Of a stretch of 64,000 nucleotides of DNA, positions 41,686-50,795 are shown one piece after another; the stretch's first letter is position 1; each line of letters starts with the position of its first letter. Origin of the DNA: Actinomyces trachealis. GTDB taxonomy: Bacteria > Actinomycetota > Actinomycetes > Actinomycetales > Actinomycetaceae. The notes beneath the pieces are model-generated. The model ran no database searches. It saw only the letters and a list, made by a program, of their open reading frames with translations, and was not told where the DNA came from. The position numbers and the translations under genes are program-made. The stretch covers positions 1,054,001 through 1,118,000 of the forward strand of contig NZ_CP065027.1 in assembly GCF_015711475.1 (NCBI RefSeq), read 5' to 3'.

Positions 41686-43722
41686 GTGGTCGGCAAGATC
41701 AAGCGTGAGGACATCGAGGCGGTTCGCGAGCGTGCGCGCATCGAGGACGTTGTCGGTGAGCATGTCACGCTCAAAAGCGCTGGCGTCGGCTCCCTAAAAG
41801 GTCTGTGCCCCTTCCACGATGAGCGCACCCCCTCTTTCAACGTCCGCCCCCAGCTGGGGCTTTGGCACTGCTTCGGCTGCGGTGAGGGTGGGGATGTCAT
41901 TGACTTCATTCAACGCGTCCACCACCTCTCCTTTTCCGAGGCCGTCGAGCAGCTGGCCGGACGCACCGGCGTGCAGCTGCGCTATGAGGAGGGGGGGCAG
42001 GTTACCCGGGGGATCGAGCCTGGCACCCGCCAACGCCTCCTGGATGCTAACCGCCTGGCTGAGGCCTGGTTCCATGACCAGCTCGCCACCCCCGCAGGGC
42101 AGGCTGGCCGCGAGTTCCTCACCTCCCGTGGCTTCACCCATGCCCACGCCGCCCGCTACCGCCTGGGCTATGCCCCCGCAGGCTGGGATAATCTCTGCAA
42201 CTACCTGCGTTCCAGGGGTTACACGGAGGCTGAGCTGGTGGACTCCGGCCTGGCTACCACCGGGCGCAGTTCCAACCGCGTCTACGACCGCTTCCGTGAC
42301 CGCCTCATCTGGCCTATCCGGGATATCGTCGGCGCCACCGTCGGTTTCGGGGCCCGCCGCATGTCCGATGAGGACCAAGGACCCAAGTACCTCAACACCC
42401 CCGAGACCGCCATCTACCACAAGGCCCAGGTGCTCTACGGCCTAGACTTGGCCAAGAACGCCATCGCTGAGCAGCACCGCGTTGTCGTTGTGGAGGGCTA
42501 CACGGACGTGATGGCCGCCCATGCCTCCGGTGTCACCACCGCCGTGGCCACCTGCGGCACAGCCTTTGGGGAAGAGCACACGCGGATGGTGCGGCGCCTT
42601 CTGGGAGACAGCGCCGACCCCGCCGCCGGCGTCATCCTCACCGGGGCGCGCGCTCGCGGCGGAGAGGTGATTTTTACCTTCGACGGCGACGCCGCTGGGC
42701 AGAAGGCCGCCATGCGCGCCTTTGCGGAGGACCAGAACTTTGCCACCCAGACTTTCGTGGCCGTGGCCGAATCCGGCATGGACCCCTGCGACCTGCGCCT
42801 GGCTCAAGGCGAGGAGGCCATCCCCGCACTAGTCGACTCCCGTAAGCCTCTGTTCGAGTTCGTGATCCGTACGGCCCTGACCAACCTGGACCTGTCCACC
42901 CCTGAGGGGCGCGTGCGTGGGCTGCATGCAGCCGCACCCGTGGTCGCTGGCATACGTGACTTCGCGCTACGCCGCGAGTACACACGGGCCCTTGCGGGCT
43001 GGCTCGGCATGCCGGAGCGCGACGTTGTCTCCGAGGTGCGCTACGCCCAGCAGCACGCCAGGAGGCCGGGAGCGGGCCCGGGGGGCGTGCCAGGTGGCGG
43101 CGCTAGCGGGCGGCCTGCCAGTGAGGAAGCGCTCTCCACTCCGCGCGGTTCGGCGCTCCCCGACCTGGGTGATCCTGTGATCCGCATGGAGCACGATGTT
43201 CTTGCTGTCATGCTGCAGATGCCCGGTCACGCTGAGGCCGCAGGCGCCGACGACCTGGATCCGCAAGGCTTCACCCAGCCCGTGCACCGTGCGGTCTTTG
43301 AGGCCATCCTCGCCGTCGGAGGGGTGAGCCAGGTGCGGGTGCTCACCGTCCAGGCTGAGCAGGCCGGGGTGCCTAAGGACCGGCTGGCGATGACTGTCAT
43401 CAACCACTGGCTTAAGACCATCCGCGCGGGAGCCGTCGGTGAGGTGGACCAGGCCCTGACTGAGCTAGCCGTTGTGGCCTTGCCCATCCCCGCCCGACCC
43501 GCAAAGAACAACCCGGCCTTGTTGGAGGCTGACCGGGGAGCCGAGGAGGCTTATGCGCGCGGTGTCGTCCGCTCCTTCCAGCGCGTCAGCGTTACGCGAG
43601 TGCTGGCGGCCCTGCGCAGCGAGCAACGGCGCATTGAGCCGGGCAGTGAGCGCAACCGGGAGATATTTGAGCGGATCGTGGCCCTGGAGGCGCAGCGGGC
43701 CGCCCTCTCGGAGCGGGACTGA
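41686..43722 (+). CDS. dnaG: DNA primase
   Basis: Synthesises RNA primers for replication. The N-terminal CHC2 zinc ribbon is 'LCPFHDERTPSFNV' with 'HCFGCGEGG' (about residues 40-68). The catalytic core includes the TOPRIM acidic motif 'VVVVEGYTDVMAAH' (about residue 267) and 'IFTFDGDAAGQKA'. A DnaB-interacting helical domain closes the protein after a G/P-rich linker near residue 470. GTG start; 678 aa, slightly longer than average, due to the linker and a short insertion near residue 305 (ARARGGE). Confidence 0.96.
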   Translation: MVGKIKREDIEAVRERARIEDVVGEHVTLKSAGVGSLKGLCPFHDERTPSFNVRPQLGLWHCFGCGEGGDVIDFIQRVHHLSFSEAVEQLAGRTGVQLRYEEGGQVTRGIEPGTRQRLLDANRLAEAWFHDQLATPAGQAGREFLTSRGFTHAHAARYRLGYAPAGWDNLCNYLRSRGYTEAELVDSGLATTGRSSNRVYDRFRDRLIWPIRDIVGATVGFGARRMSDEDQGPKYLNTPETAIYHKAQVLYGLDLAKNAIAEQHRVVVVEGYTDVMAAHASGVTTAVATCGTAFGEEHTRMVRRLLGDSADPAAGVILTGARARGGEVIFTFDGDAAGQKAAMRAFAEDQNFATQTFVAVAESGMDPCDLRLAQGEEAIPALVDSRKPLFEFVIRTALTNLDLSTPEGRVRGLHAAAPVVAGIRDFALRREYTRALAGWLGMPERDVVSEVRYAQQHARRPGAGPGGVPGGGASGRPASEEALSTPRGSALPDLGDPVIRMEHDVLAVMLQMPGHAEAAGADDLDPQGFTQPVHRAVFEAILAVGGVSQVRVLTVQAEQAGVPKDRLAMTVINHWLKTIRAGAVGEVDQALTELAVVALPIPARPAKNNPALLEADRGAEEAYARGVVRSFQRVSVTRVLAALRSEQRRIEPGSERNREIFERIVALEAQRAALSERD

Positions 43723-43749
43723 CGGGCCAGGTAAGGAAGGCGACGGCGG

Positions 43750-44241
43750 TCACAGACCTTGGGCGCGCAGCTCCTTCATGGCCTTGGCGCGGTTCTTGCG
43801 GTCCAGGCGGTCCAGGTAGAGGTGACCCTCAAGATGGTCGCACTCGTGCTGGATGCAGCGCCCCATCAGCTCCTCACCCTCGACGATGACAGGCTTGCCA
43901 TCCAGGTCGATACCTTCAGCGCGCGCGTACCAGGCGCGCTGGGTGGGGAACCACAGGCCTGGCACGGACAGACAACCCTCATCGCCATCCTGGTACTCGT
44001 CCTTGGATACCTCCACCAGGCGGGGGTTCAAGATATAGCCGATCTCTCCGTCGATGTTCCAGGAGAAGGCGCGCAGGCCCACCCCGATCTGGTTGGCCGC
44101 CAGACCAGCGCGGCCGTCCTCATCGACGGTCTCCAAGAGGTCCTCCACCAGTGATTTGACGGAGGCGTCGATGTCCTTGATCCACTCGCAGGGGGTGCGC
44201 AGAACTGGGTCGCCAATAATACGGATGTCGCGGTAAGCCAT
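43750..44241 (-). CDS. def: Peptide deformylase
   Basis: Removes the formyl group from nascent proteins. All three metal-site motifs are intact: '[10 protein letters not shown]' (motif I), 'EGCLSVPG' (motif II, with the metal-binding cysteine) and 'QHECDHLEG' (motif III, HExxH-type). 163 aa, normal. Unusual for type I enzymes, the motif I variant reads GLAANQ, which actinobacterial PDFs share. AAAGGA lies 9 bases before the ATG. It converges with dnaG. Confidence 0.96.
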   Translation of the reverse strand: MAYRDIRIIGDPVLRTPCEWIKDIDASVKSLVEDLLETVDEDGRAGLAANQIGVGLRAFSWNIDGEIGYILNPRLVEVSKDEYQDGDEGCLSVPGLWFPTQRAWYARAEGIDLDGKPVIVEGEELMGRCIQHECDHLEGHLYLDRLDRKNRAKAMKELRAQGL

Positions 44242-44304
44242 ATGCGCATCCTTTCACGCCAGCCAGGGCTCGTGCGCCGCCGGGGCACCCGATAGCGTTG
44301 AGCC

Positions 44305-44862
44305 GTGCCACTTTTGCCCCGACGCCGTCGCCCCCATGCTGCCGTCCCTCCCACCGTGACAGCCCACCTTGAGCCGGGCCAGAAGGTGCTTGCGGTGGTG
44401 CCAGTCGCCACGGACGGCACTGCCTGGGCGCTCGCCCTCACCGGCGGGCTCATGGTCGTCGAGGGCGAGGCAGTGCGGCGCTGGGAGTGGGTGCAGGTGG
44501 ACCGGGCCGCCTGGGCAGGGCAGGAGCGTACCTTCACCCTGTACTGGCTTGAACCGGGGCAGGAGGCGCTCGTGCTAGTGGTGCCAGAGGAGATCCGCCC
44601 TGGCGGCGTGGCGGTCGACGTCGATCCCAATCAGTTTGCCCGGGTGCTGCGCGAGCGCGTGGATTCGGCAGTAGTGCACCGTGTGGCCGGGACCCTGGCG
44701 GGCGGTCAGCCGGTGAGCGTGAGCGTGCGGCGGTCCGCTGACGGGGGCCTGTTCACTGCTGTGACTGGCGTCCGCGTGGAAGAGCTTTCGGAGGTGGATC
44801 GGGAGGTGCTGACAGCCCTGGAACGGCGGGCCCGGGACTGTGTGGGGCTGCCCACAATCTGA
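44305..44862 (+). CDS. Conserved hypothetical protein
   Basis: A 185-aa protein starting at GTG. After a basic start (PLLPRRRRPH) it has a beta-rich region (VLAVVPVATDGTAWALALTG; 'VVEGEAVRRWEWVQVDRA') and a C-terminal helix (LSEVDREVLTALERRARDC). This looks like the actinobacterial unknown family found between def or dnaG and a tRNA gene; I cannot name a function. No membrane segment or catalytic motif is visible. Confidence 0.7.
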   Translation: MPLLPRRRRPHAAVPPTVTAHLEPGQKVLAVVPVATDGTAWALALTGGLMVVEGEAVRRWEWVQVDRAAWAGQERTFTLYWLEPGQEALVLVVPEEIRPGGVAVDVDPNQFARVLRERVDSAVVHRVAGTLAGGQPVSVSVRRSADGGLFTAVTGVRVEELSEVDREVLTALERRARDCVGLPTI

Positions 44863-44953
44863 GTTTTCGCTGTGCTGTCTCGCGTTTGCTCAGGGGAGAC
44901 GATTCGACGGCGGGCGGCTGGCTTGCTAGAGTTCAACCCGCGCCAAAACGCAT

Positions 44954-45025
<72 letters not shown>

Positions 45026-45034
45026 CCCACCACG

Positions 45035-45063
45035 AGCCCCGGCCCCACCGGCCGGGGTTTTGC
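45035..45063 (+). terminator. Terminator after tRNA-Asn
   Basis: GCCCCGGCC with GGCCGGGG, loop of five bases, followed directly by TTTT: a rho-independent terminator just after the tRNA. Confidence 0.85.
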
Positions 45064-45327
45064 TGTACGCCCACCCGGCCCGGTCTTTCACAGAGACGGG
45101 TAGCGTTTGTCAGCGAAACCGGGCACCTCTGCTATCGACATTGGCCGCGCCACTGTGGTTGTGTCATTGTGACCGTGCCCCTTGGTGTCTGGTCACGGCT
45201 AGGCGCTGGACCTTACGCGCCACGCAAGTATAATGATTTTGCACGCCGCGTGCGTCATGCAGACAGCCCATTCGGAATTGAGGACGTTGGGGAAGGCGAC
45301 CCTCAAACCGACCAGGAGGCGATCTTC

Positions 45328-45828
45328 ATGAACGGTGCCTACACCCGCGGTGTACTTTTTGTGCACTCGGCACCGGCGGCCCTGTGCCCACACATTGAGT
45401 GGGCTGTGGCCGAGGTGCTAGGTAGTCGCGTACACCTTGACTGGATTGACCAGCCCGCTGCCCCCGGCATGCTCCGGGGCGAGTGCTCCTGGGTGGGGCA
45501 CGTCGGCACCGGCGTCCAGCTTGCTTCCGCGCTGCGCGGCTGGGCCAACCTCCGCTACGAGGTAACTGAGGAAGCCAGTCAAGGTGTCGACGGTGGCCGC
45601 TGGTCCCACACCCCCGATTTGGGCATCTTCCACGCCCAGACCGACGCCCACGGCAATGTTGTCATCCCTGAGGATCGCGTACGCGCCGCCCTTGAAAGCG
45701 GCACCGATATGCTGGCCATGCGCCGCGCCCTGGACCTTGCCCTCGGGCAGGCTTGGGACGACGAACTCGAACCCTTCCGCTACGCCGGCTCTGGCACCCC
45801 CGTACGCTGGCTCCACCGCGTCGGCTAA
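45328..45828 (+). CDS. DUF3145 protein
   Basis: A 166-aa actinobacterial protein of unknown function, recognised by the start 'TRGVLFVHSAPAALCPHIEW' and 'LRGECSWVGHVGTGVQLASALRG' split over its middle. I choose the ATG at 45328 because AGGAGG sits 9 bases upstream; the frame is open for 150 codons more to the left but would run through the tRNA-Asn gene. In many Actinobacteria this gene lies beside fabF, and here it is separated from fabF only by one gene. Confidence 0.88.
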   Translation: MNGAYTRGVLFVHSAPAALCPHIEWAVAEVLGSRVHLDWIDQPAAPGMLRGECSWVGHVGTGVQLASALRGWANLRYEVTEEASQGVDGGRWSHTPDLGIFHAQTDAHGNVVIPEDRVRAALESGTDMLAMRRALDLALGQAWDDELEPFRYAGSGTPVRWLHRVG

Positions 45829-45852
45829 ACCAGGTAAAGTAGAGGCGCTTTC

Positions 45853-46785
45853 ATGCCACGCATCCTGGATCTCAGCCCCGCAGCTCTGGCAGACCTGCGT
45901 GGAATGGAGTTGGTCGACTCCATCCGCCAAGCCGAAGGCCGCACCATCGCCGCCGAGACCATCGTCGCGGTGCCGCCGCTGCAGGACGGCTGCTCCAACC
46001 CGGAGCTGGCAGCAGCATTCGGTGCAGACATCATCTGCCTGAACCTTTATGACGTCGCCCGCCCCCAGATCTGGGGCCTGCCTGACGCCGACAACCAGCC
46101 CGCACCACCAGCCGAGTTCGGCGACTTTCCGGCTGGACGAGGCCGCACACCCGGCGACGTCGCCCGCTACACCGGTCGTGTCACCGCCGTGAACCTGGAG
46201 CCCGTTGGCCTCGCACGTACCAGCTTCCCGGCAGGCCGCCGTGCCACCGTGGACAACGCCCAGGCACTCGCTGAGCAGGGTGGGACCATAGTCGTTATCA
46301 CCGCCAATCCCGGTACCGGTGTCACCATGGACGCAATCGTCCAGGCCACCGCCCAGATCCGCTCCGCCACCGACGGGCAACTAGTCATCTTCGCCGGACG
46401 CATGCACGCCGCTGGGGTCGGTGAGCCGGTCATCACCACTGACGACATCCTGCGTCTGGCCGACGCCGGGGCCCATGGTGTGCTTCAGCCGGCGCCGGGC
46501 ACCACTCCTGGTTCCTCAATGCAGGCCACCACGGAGCGCGTGGAGTCTGCTCAGGCCCGCGGATTGCTGGTGTGGAACTCTATTGGCACCTCGCAGGAGG
46601 GCGCCAGCCGCGGCGTACTCGAGCGCATAGCTATGGACTCCAAGGCCTCCGGCGCTGACGTGCACCACATCGGCGACTCCGGCTACTTTGGCATTGCCCC
46701 ACCAGAGAACATCTACGCGTACTCCCTGGCGATCCGGGGGCGTCGCCACACTTGGCACCGTATGGCCCGCTCCCTGCGACGCTGA
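45853..46785 (+). CDS. DUF7916-like putative barrel protein
   Basis: A 310-aa protein that I recognise as the family often labelled 'haloacid dehalogenase-like hydrolase' in Firmicutes but without HAD motifs. Conserved-looking blocks: 'AEGRTIAAETIVAVPPLQDG', 'AAFGADIICLNLYDV', 'AVNLEPVG', 'VITANPGTGVTMDAI', 'VIFAGRMHAAGV', 'LVWNSIGTSQEGA' and 'MDSKASGADVHHIGDSGYFG'. The alternation of strands and glycine-rich turns suggests a TIM-barrel like the PEP mutase/isocitrate lyase group. Function unknown. It converges with fabF. Confidence 0.65.
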   Translation: MPRILDLSPAALADLRGMELVDSIRQAEGRTIAAETIVAVPPLQDGCSNPELAAAFGADIICLNLYDVARPQIWGLPDADNQPAPPAEFGDFPAGRGRTPGDVARYTGRVTAVNLEPVGLARTSFPAGRRATVDNAQALAEQGGTIVVITANPGTGVTMDAIVQATAQIRSATDGQLVIFAGRMHAAGVGEPVITTDDILRLADAGAHGVLQPAPGTTPGSSMQATTERVESAQARGLLVWNSIGTSQEGASRGVLERIAMDSKASGADVHHIGDSGYFGIAPPENIYAYSLAIRGRRHTWHRMARSLRR

Positions 46786-46829
46786 AGTTCACGGCGGGTC
46801 CGACCTACCTGGCTGTGCTCGGCGTCGCC

Positions 46830-48065
46830 TCAGCGCGTGAGCACCAGCGCGACGTCGTGCCCGCCAAAGCCGAAGGACGTGCTCACTGCGACATTCAGGC
46901 CGGGTACCTCACGCCCACCGGGTCCGACCACGTCCAACCCGGTGGACACGATCTGCGGGTCGATCCCGCCAGGCAGCAGTGTCGGCGGCAGCCAACCCTC
47001 GGCCAGTGCCAGCACCGTTAGCACAGCCTCCAGGCCACCAGCTCCGCCTAGCAGGTGGCCAGTAGCGGATTTGGTGGCGCTCACTGCAGCACCTGGGACG
47101 GTCCGTGCCAGGACTTGCGCCTCTACCGTGTCTCCGGCGGGCGTGGAGGTGGCGTGAGCGTTTACGTGCCCCACCTGCTCAGGCGTCAGGCCGCCGCGAT
47201 CCAGAGCCAAGCGCAGCGCCCGCTCCTGCTCGCGTCCCTCCGGCTCCGGGCGGGCGACGTCGTAGGCGTCAGCGGTCACGGCGGCGCCGGCCAGGTGGGC
47301 TAGCACTGCCACACCACGTGCAGCAGCGTGCTCAGCAGACTCCAAGACCAGCACCCCAGCACCCTCTCCCATGACAAAGCCATCCCGATCGGGCGCGAAT
47401 GGCCGTGAGGCGGCGGACGGATCATCATTGCGGGTGGACAGCGCACGCATGGCCGCGAAGGCCGCCAGGCTCATAGGGTGCAAGGCGGCGTCTGTGCCTC
47501 CCGCGAGCACCACGTCCGCGCGTCCGAGCGCGATCAGGTCAGCGGCATAGGCAATGGCCTCCGCACCAGAGGCACAAGCAGACACTGGCGCGTGGATACC
47601 GGCTTGGGCCCCAAACTCCAGCCCCACAGCGACGGCCGGAGCGTTAGGCATGAGAGCGGGCACGGACGTGGGCAGCACACGGCGGGGGCCTTTCTCACGC
47701 AGCGTGTCCCAGGCCTGCATCACAGACAGTACCGGCCCCATACCAGGAGACAGACTCACGGCCAGGCGCTTACCGTCAACCTCTGGAGTTCCTGACTGCC
47801 TCCAGGCTTGGCGGGCGGCCAGCAGGGCGCACTGGCTGGCACGGTCCAGACGCCGCAGCTCTTTGGAACTCAGCTGCTCGGCAGGGTCGCAGGCCAAGGG
47901 CGCGCCGATGCGCACAGGCAGTTGATTCTCCTCCACCCAGTCAGCATCCAGGGTACGGACGGCACAGCGGCCTTCATGCAAGGCCTGCCAAGTGCTAGGG
48001 ACGTCTGCGCCCAGTGGATTCACAGTGCCGAGCCCGGTGACGACGACATCGGCCATGTGGGTCAC
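46830..48065 (-). CDS. fabF: 3-oxoacyl-ACP synthase II (KAS II)
   Basis: Condensing enzyme that elongates acyl-ACP with malonyl-ACP in type II fatty-acid synthesis. Thiolase-fold catalytic triad: Cys in 'PVSACASGAEAIAYA', His in 'VNAHATSTPAGD', and His in 'KSATGHLLGGAGGLEAV', preceded by the conserved lysine. 411 aa, of normal size. The frame opens at a GTG (48065); the ATG at 48056 (MADVVVTGLG) is as likely because KAS II proteins usually begin that way. It is the last gene of the fasR-fabD-acpP-fabF run and starts within about 5-14 bases of the acpP stop. Confidence 0.94.
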   Translation of the reverse strand: MTHMADVVVTGLGTVNPLGADVPSTWQALHEGRCAVRTLDADWVEENQLPVRIGAPLACDPAEQLSSKELRRLDRASQCALLAARQAWRQSGTPEVDGKRLAVSLSPGMGPVLSVMQAWDTLREKGPRRVLPTSVPALMPNAPAVAVGLEFGAQAGIHAPVSACASGAEAIAYAADLIALGRADVVLAGGTDAALHPMSLAAFAAMRALSTRNDDPSAASRPFAPDRDGFVMGEGAGVLVLESAEHAAARGVAVLAHLAGAAVTADAYDVARPEPEGREQERALRLALDRGGLTPEQVGHVNAHATSTPAGDTVEAQVLARTVPGAAVSATKSATGHLLGGAGGLEAVLTVLALAEGWLPPTLLPGGIDPQIVSTGLDVVGPGGREVPGLNVAVSTSFGFGGHDVALVLTR

Positions 48066-48069
48066 GGGT

Positions 48070-48318
48070 TCAGGCCTGGGCGTCGCAGACTAGGTCCACC
48101 AGCTGGCCCACGGTGACGAGCTTGGTGAGCAGGGAGTCCTCCAGGGTGATCGGGTAGCGCTCCTCGATCTGTGTGGCGACGGTCAGCAGGCCCAGGGAGT
48201 CAATGTCCAGGTCCTTAGCCAGGTCCGTGTCCCGGGTGATGGTGGTGGCATCCACGCCAGCCTCCTCCGCGAGGATCTCGGTGACGACGGTGACGACCTC
48301 TATGGGCTCGGCGGACAT
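48070..48318 (-). CDS. acpP: Acyl carrier protein
   Basis: Small acidic carrier of growing acyl chains, 82 aa. The phosphopantetheine serine is in 'DLDIDSLGLLTV'. I choose the ATG at 48318, preceded by AAGGAGC, rather than upstream starts in the same frame. Predicted four-helix fold. Confidence 0.94.
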   Translation of the reverse strand: MSAEPIEVVTVVTEILAEEAGVDATTITRDTDLAKDLDIDSLGLLTVATQIEERYPITLEDSLLTKLVTVGQLVDLVCDAQA

Positions 48319-48516
48319 ATGGGCTCCTTGGGCTGGTTGGGGCGAGGTGGGTGAGATGGTTGATGTGAGGTGGTGGGTGTCTGCGCCCTGCGGACACAGG
48401 ACTATTGTCCCCATTGTAGGTACGGCTTCGCGCTTGCCGGGTTGCGTCCTCCGCGACTTGATCATTTCAGCGCAAGTGTGCGGTTCTCAGGCACAACTCG
48501 CACCGTTTCGAACCAG
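48319..48516 (-). other. fabD-acpP gap where fabH is usually found
   Basis: 198 bases with no coding character. In Streptomyces and many other Actinobacteria fabH occupies this slot (fasR-fabD-fabH-acpP-fabF). Here neither an intact fabH nor recognisable remnants (active-site 'ACAGF' or 'NxRI' motifs) are visible in any frame. It presumably contains a promoter for acpP-fabF. Confidence 0.6.
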
Positions 48517-49500
48517 TTAGCGCAGGCGGATGACGGTGACGCCGGGAAGGTCGCGCCGCGCGAAGCCAGCTAAGGCCCCGGCTGGCGCCAGCTCCACCGC
48601 CTCCGACACCCCAAGCTCTAACAGACTCTCCTGCACCAGGTCCCAACGTACGGGCGCCGTCAGGTGCTCAGCCAATCCCCTCAGCAGGGAAGCGCCGGGC
48701 TCACCAGCCTGGTGGACTTCACCTGTGGCCTCGTCGACCACCGCACGCCGCAGCACCCGCTCGGGCAGCCCGGCCACTACCTTTTCCAGCACCGGTGCGG
48801 CAGCAACCATCGCAGGGGAGTGGAAGGCCCCAGACACCTCCAAGCGCACCACCCGCGCCCCGCCTGGCGCCTTCAGCCCGGCCAGGGCGCTCACTGGCCC
48901 GGCGGCCACAACCTGGGAAGAACCATTCACGTTTGCGGCGCACAACCCGGCCGTCTCAATAGCCGCCAGCACCTCCGCGCGGTCTCCACCCAGCAGGGCA
49001 CACATGCCACCGGGCTCGTTCGCCTGGCAGCACGCGGCCATCGCGTCACCACGCTTGGCAGCCAGCATCACTGTCTCCACCGGCGTGAGCACACCCGCCA
49101 GCGCCAGCGCGGTCAGCGCGCCAAGAGAATGCCCGGCGACGACGTCGCCAGCGCCGTGCTCAGGGGCTATCTGGTCCACCTTGGTCTCTGCCGCCACGCT
49201 GCCCTGTTCTGGCAGCAGCCCGCGGTACATCGCGCTGGCCAGCGACACCAGCACGATCAGCGGCTGCGCCACAGCTGTATCCCGAATTTCGCTGGCTTCC
49301 GCACTGGTGCCGAGCCGCAGTAGGTGCAGGCCAGTGGCCTCAGATGCCGCGCACACCAGCGCCTGCACCTGTTCCTCCACCTGGCCGCCGTCGCTAACTC
49401 CATGGCGATCACCGCCACGACCGCCGTCCTTGCCAGGCAGCCAGGCTGACAACATCCGGGGTTTTTGTGCCCCTTGCCCGGGACAAAGCAGTGCCCGCAC
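48517..49500 (-). CDS. fabD: Malonyl-CoA:ACP transacylase
   Basis: Loads malonyl groups onto ACP. The nucleophile elbow is 'VAGHSLGALTALALAG' (GHSLG) and the N-terminal oxyanion region is 'LLCPGQGAQKPRML'; the histidine partner lies in 'VSGAFHSPAM'. At 327 aa it carries a glycine/aspartate-rich insertion (about residues 22-42) absent from typical FabD. GTG start, only 2 bases after the fasR stop. Confidence 0.92.
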   Translation of the reverse strand: MRALLCPGQGAQKPRMLSAWLPGKDGGRGGDRHGVSDGGQVEEQVQALVCAASEATGLHLLRLGTSAEASEIRDTAVAQPLIVLVSLASAMYRGLLPEQGSVAAETKVDQIAPEHGAGDVVAGHSLGALTALALAGVLTPVETVMLAAKRGDAMAACCQANEPGGMCALLGGDRAEVLAAIETAGLCAANVNGSSQVVAAGPVSALAGLKAPGGARVVRLEVSGAFHSPAMVAAAPVLEKVVAGLPERVLRRAVVDEATGEVHQAGEPGASLLRGLAEHLTAPVRWDLVQESLLELGVSEAVELAPAGALAGFARRDLPGVTVIRLR

Positions 49501-49502
49501 GC

Positions 49503-50687
49503 TCAGTGCCCTGCGGCGTCTAGGCGCCCGACAATGATCGCCACGTGCAGCATCAAGCCATCACGAGGGTCGGTGGGGTCCCAACCAACCTGCTCAGTGA
49601 CCCTGCCGAGCCGGTAGCGCACCGTGTTTGCGTGCACGAACAGTGCCCGCGCTGTGGCTTCCAGGCTGCGCCCGTTGGCCAGGTAGGCGGCCACGGTTTC
49701 CTCAAAAGGCTCACCCATGTCACACAGGGGCCGGTGTACAAGGGAAAGCAGCTGCGTCGGTGCTAGGGGATCGCCATCTAAGACCCGCTCCGGCAGGAGG
49801 TCATCCGAGCGCAACGGGCACTGCGCCTCTGGCCAACCTGGCAGTGCGCGCAGCCCAGCCATCGCGGAGCGCAGCGACAAGCCAGCCTCTGCCACTCCTG
49901 GCACCACTGGCCCTACTACGGCAGTGTCTCCGAGGCCTGCGCACAAGGTCATGGCCGCTTGGTCCAGGCGAGACTCAACGCTGGCCGTTTTACTGGTGGC
50001 GTCGGTGCTATCCCTAGGGCTGCCCATGACCACTAGCACGGAGTCGCCCCGCACGGACACCAGGCAGTCATCGGCCAGGCTGCGGCACTGCCGCCGCAAG
50101 TGGGACACCGCCAGAGCGTCCAAGGTGACACGGGCGGCAATGGCGACGGCGGGTCCGGTACCGTGCCAGCCAGCGGTCCCCGCACGCGTCTCCGCGTCCT
50201 GAGGCGAGTCGTGGAGCATCGCGTCCACGGACACTGACTCCAGGCGCGCGTCCCAGGCACCGCGCGCCTCGGCGGCGCGGGCATAGACCTGTGCGGCGGC
50301 GAAACCGATGTCTCGACCGAAACGCAGCACGAGGATGCGTACTGAGTCGCGGTGCTCCTCGGGGACCACATCTGGGAACTCCTCCTCCACCACCGAGACC
50401 ACGGAGCGGACTAGGGACAGGGTCTGTTCCAACGAGATGGTGCCGGTGAGGGCTGCGGGTGCCACGGAGAAGATCTGGGAGGGCTTGGTGGCATGGTCCG
50501 GGTCCTCAACAGAGTCCACGAACATGGTCACTCCCATGCGGGAAACAGCCTCGATCTGGCGCCGGGATGTCTCCGGCAGGGTGCGGTACCAGGGGTACTC
50601 GGCACTGACCCTATCGAGGGAGTGCTCGACGATCTGGTCTTGTGCGTTTCGAAGGGCGGCGACTACGGGGGTGCTTAGGTCAGCCAT
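49503..50687 (-). CDS. fasR: FasR-like PucR-type regulator
   Basis: A 394-aa regulator with a C-terminal PucR helix-turn-helix: 'VAAYLANGRSLEATARALFV' then 'HANTVRYRLGRVTEQVGWDP'. The N-terminal and central regions correspond to the GGDEF-like/PucR regulatory part. In Streptomyces coelicolor FasR, next to fabD, activates fatty-acid synthesis genes; the same location here (2 bases upstream of fabD) supports that identity. ATG start. Confidence 0.85.
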   Translation of the reverse strand: MADLSTPVVAALRNAQDQIVEHSLDRVSAEYPWYRTLPETSRRQIEAVSRMGVTMFVDSVEDPDHATKPSQIFSVAPAALTGTISLEQTLSLVRSVVSVVEEEFPDVVPEEHRDSVRILVLRFGRDIGFAAAQVYARAAEARGAWDARLESVSVDAMLHDSPQDAETRAGTAGWHGTGPAVAIAARVTLDALAVSHLRRQCRSLADDCLVSVRGDSVLVVMGSPRDSTDATSKTASVESRLDQAAMTLCAGLGDTAVVGPVVPGVAEAGLSLRSAMAGLRALPGWPEAQCPLRSDDLLPERVLDGDPLAPTQLLSLVHRPLCDMGEPFEETVAAYLANGRSLEATARALFVHANTVRYRLGRVTEQVGWDPTDPRDGLMLHVAIIVGRLDAAGH

Positions 50688-50795
50688 AACCCGATGGTAG
50701 AGGACCGCTTGTAGGAATGTGACAAGACTGAAGTCCCTGCGGTCCTGATAGGAGCACAGCAGTAAACGGCCAGAGGAGAGATGGCTCTCAGTGGC

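Noticed and set aside
45853..46785. Annotation as a haloacid dehalogenase hydrolase
   Set aside because: The DxD nucleophile motif and other HAD motifs are missing; the sequence looks barrel-like.
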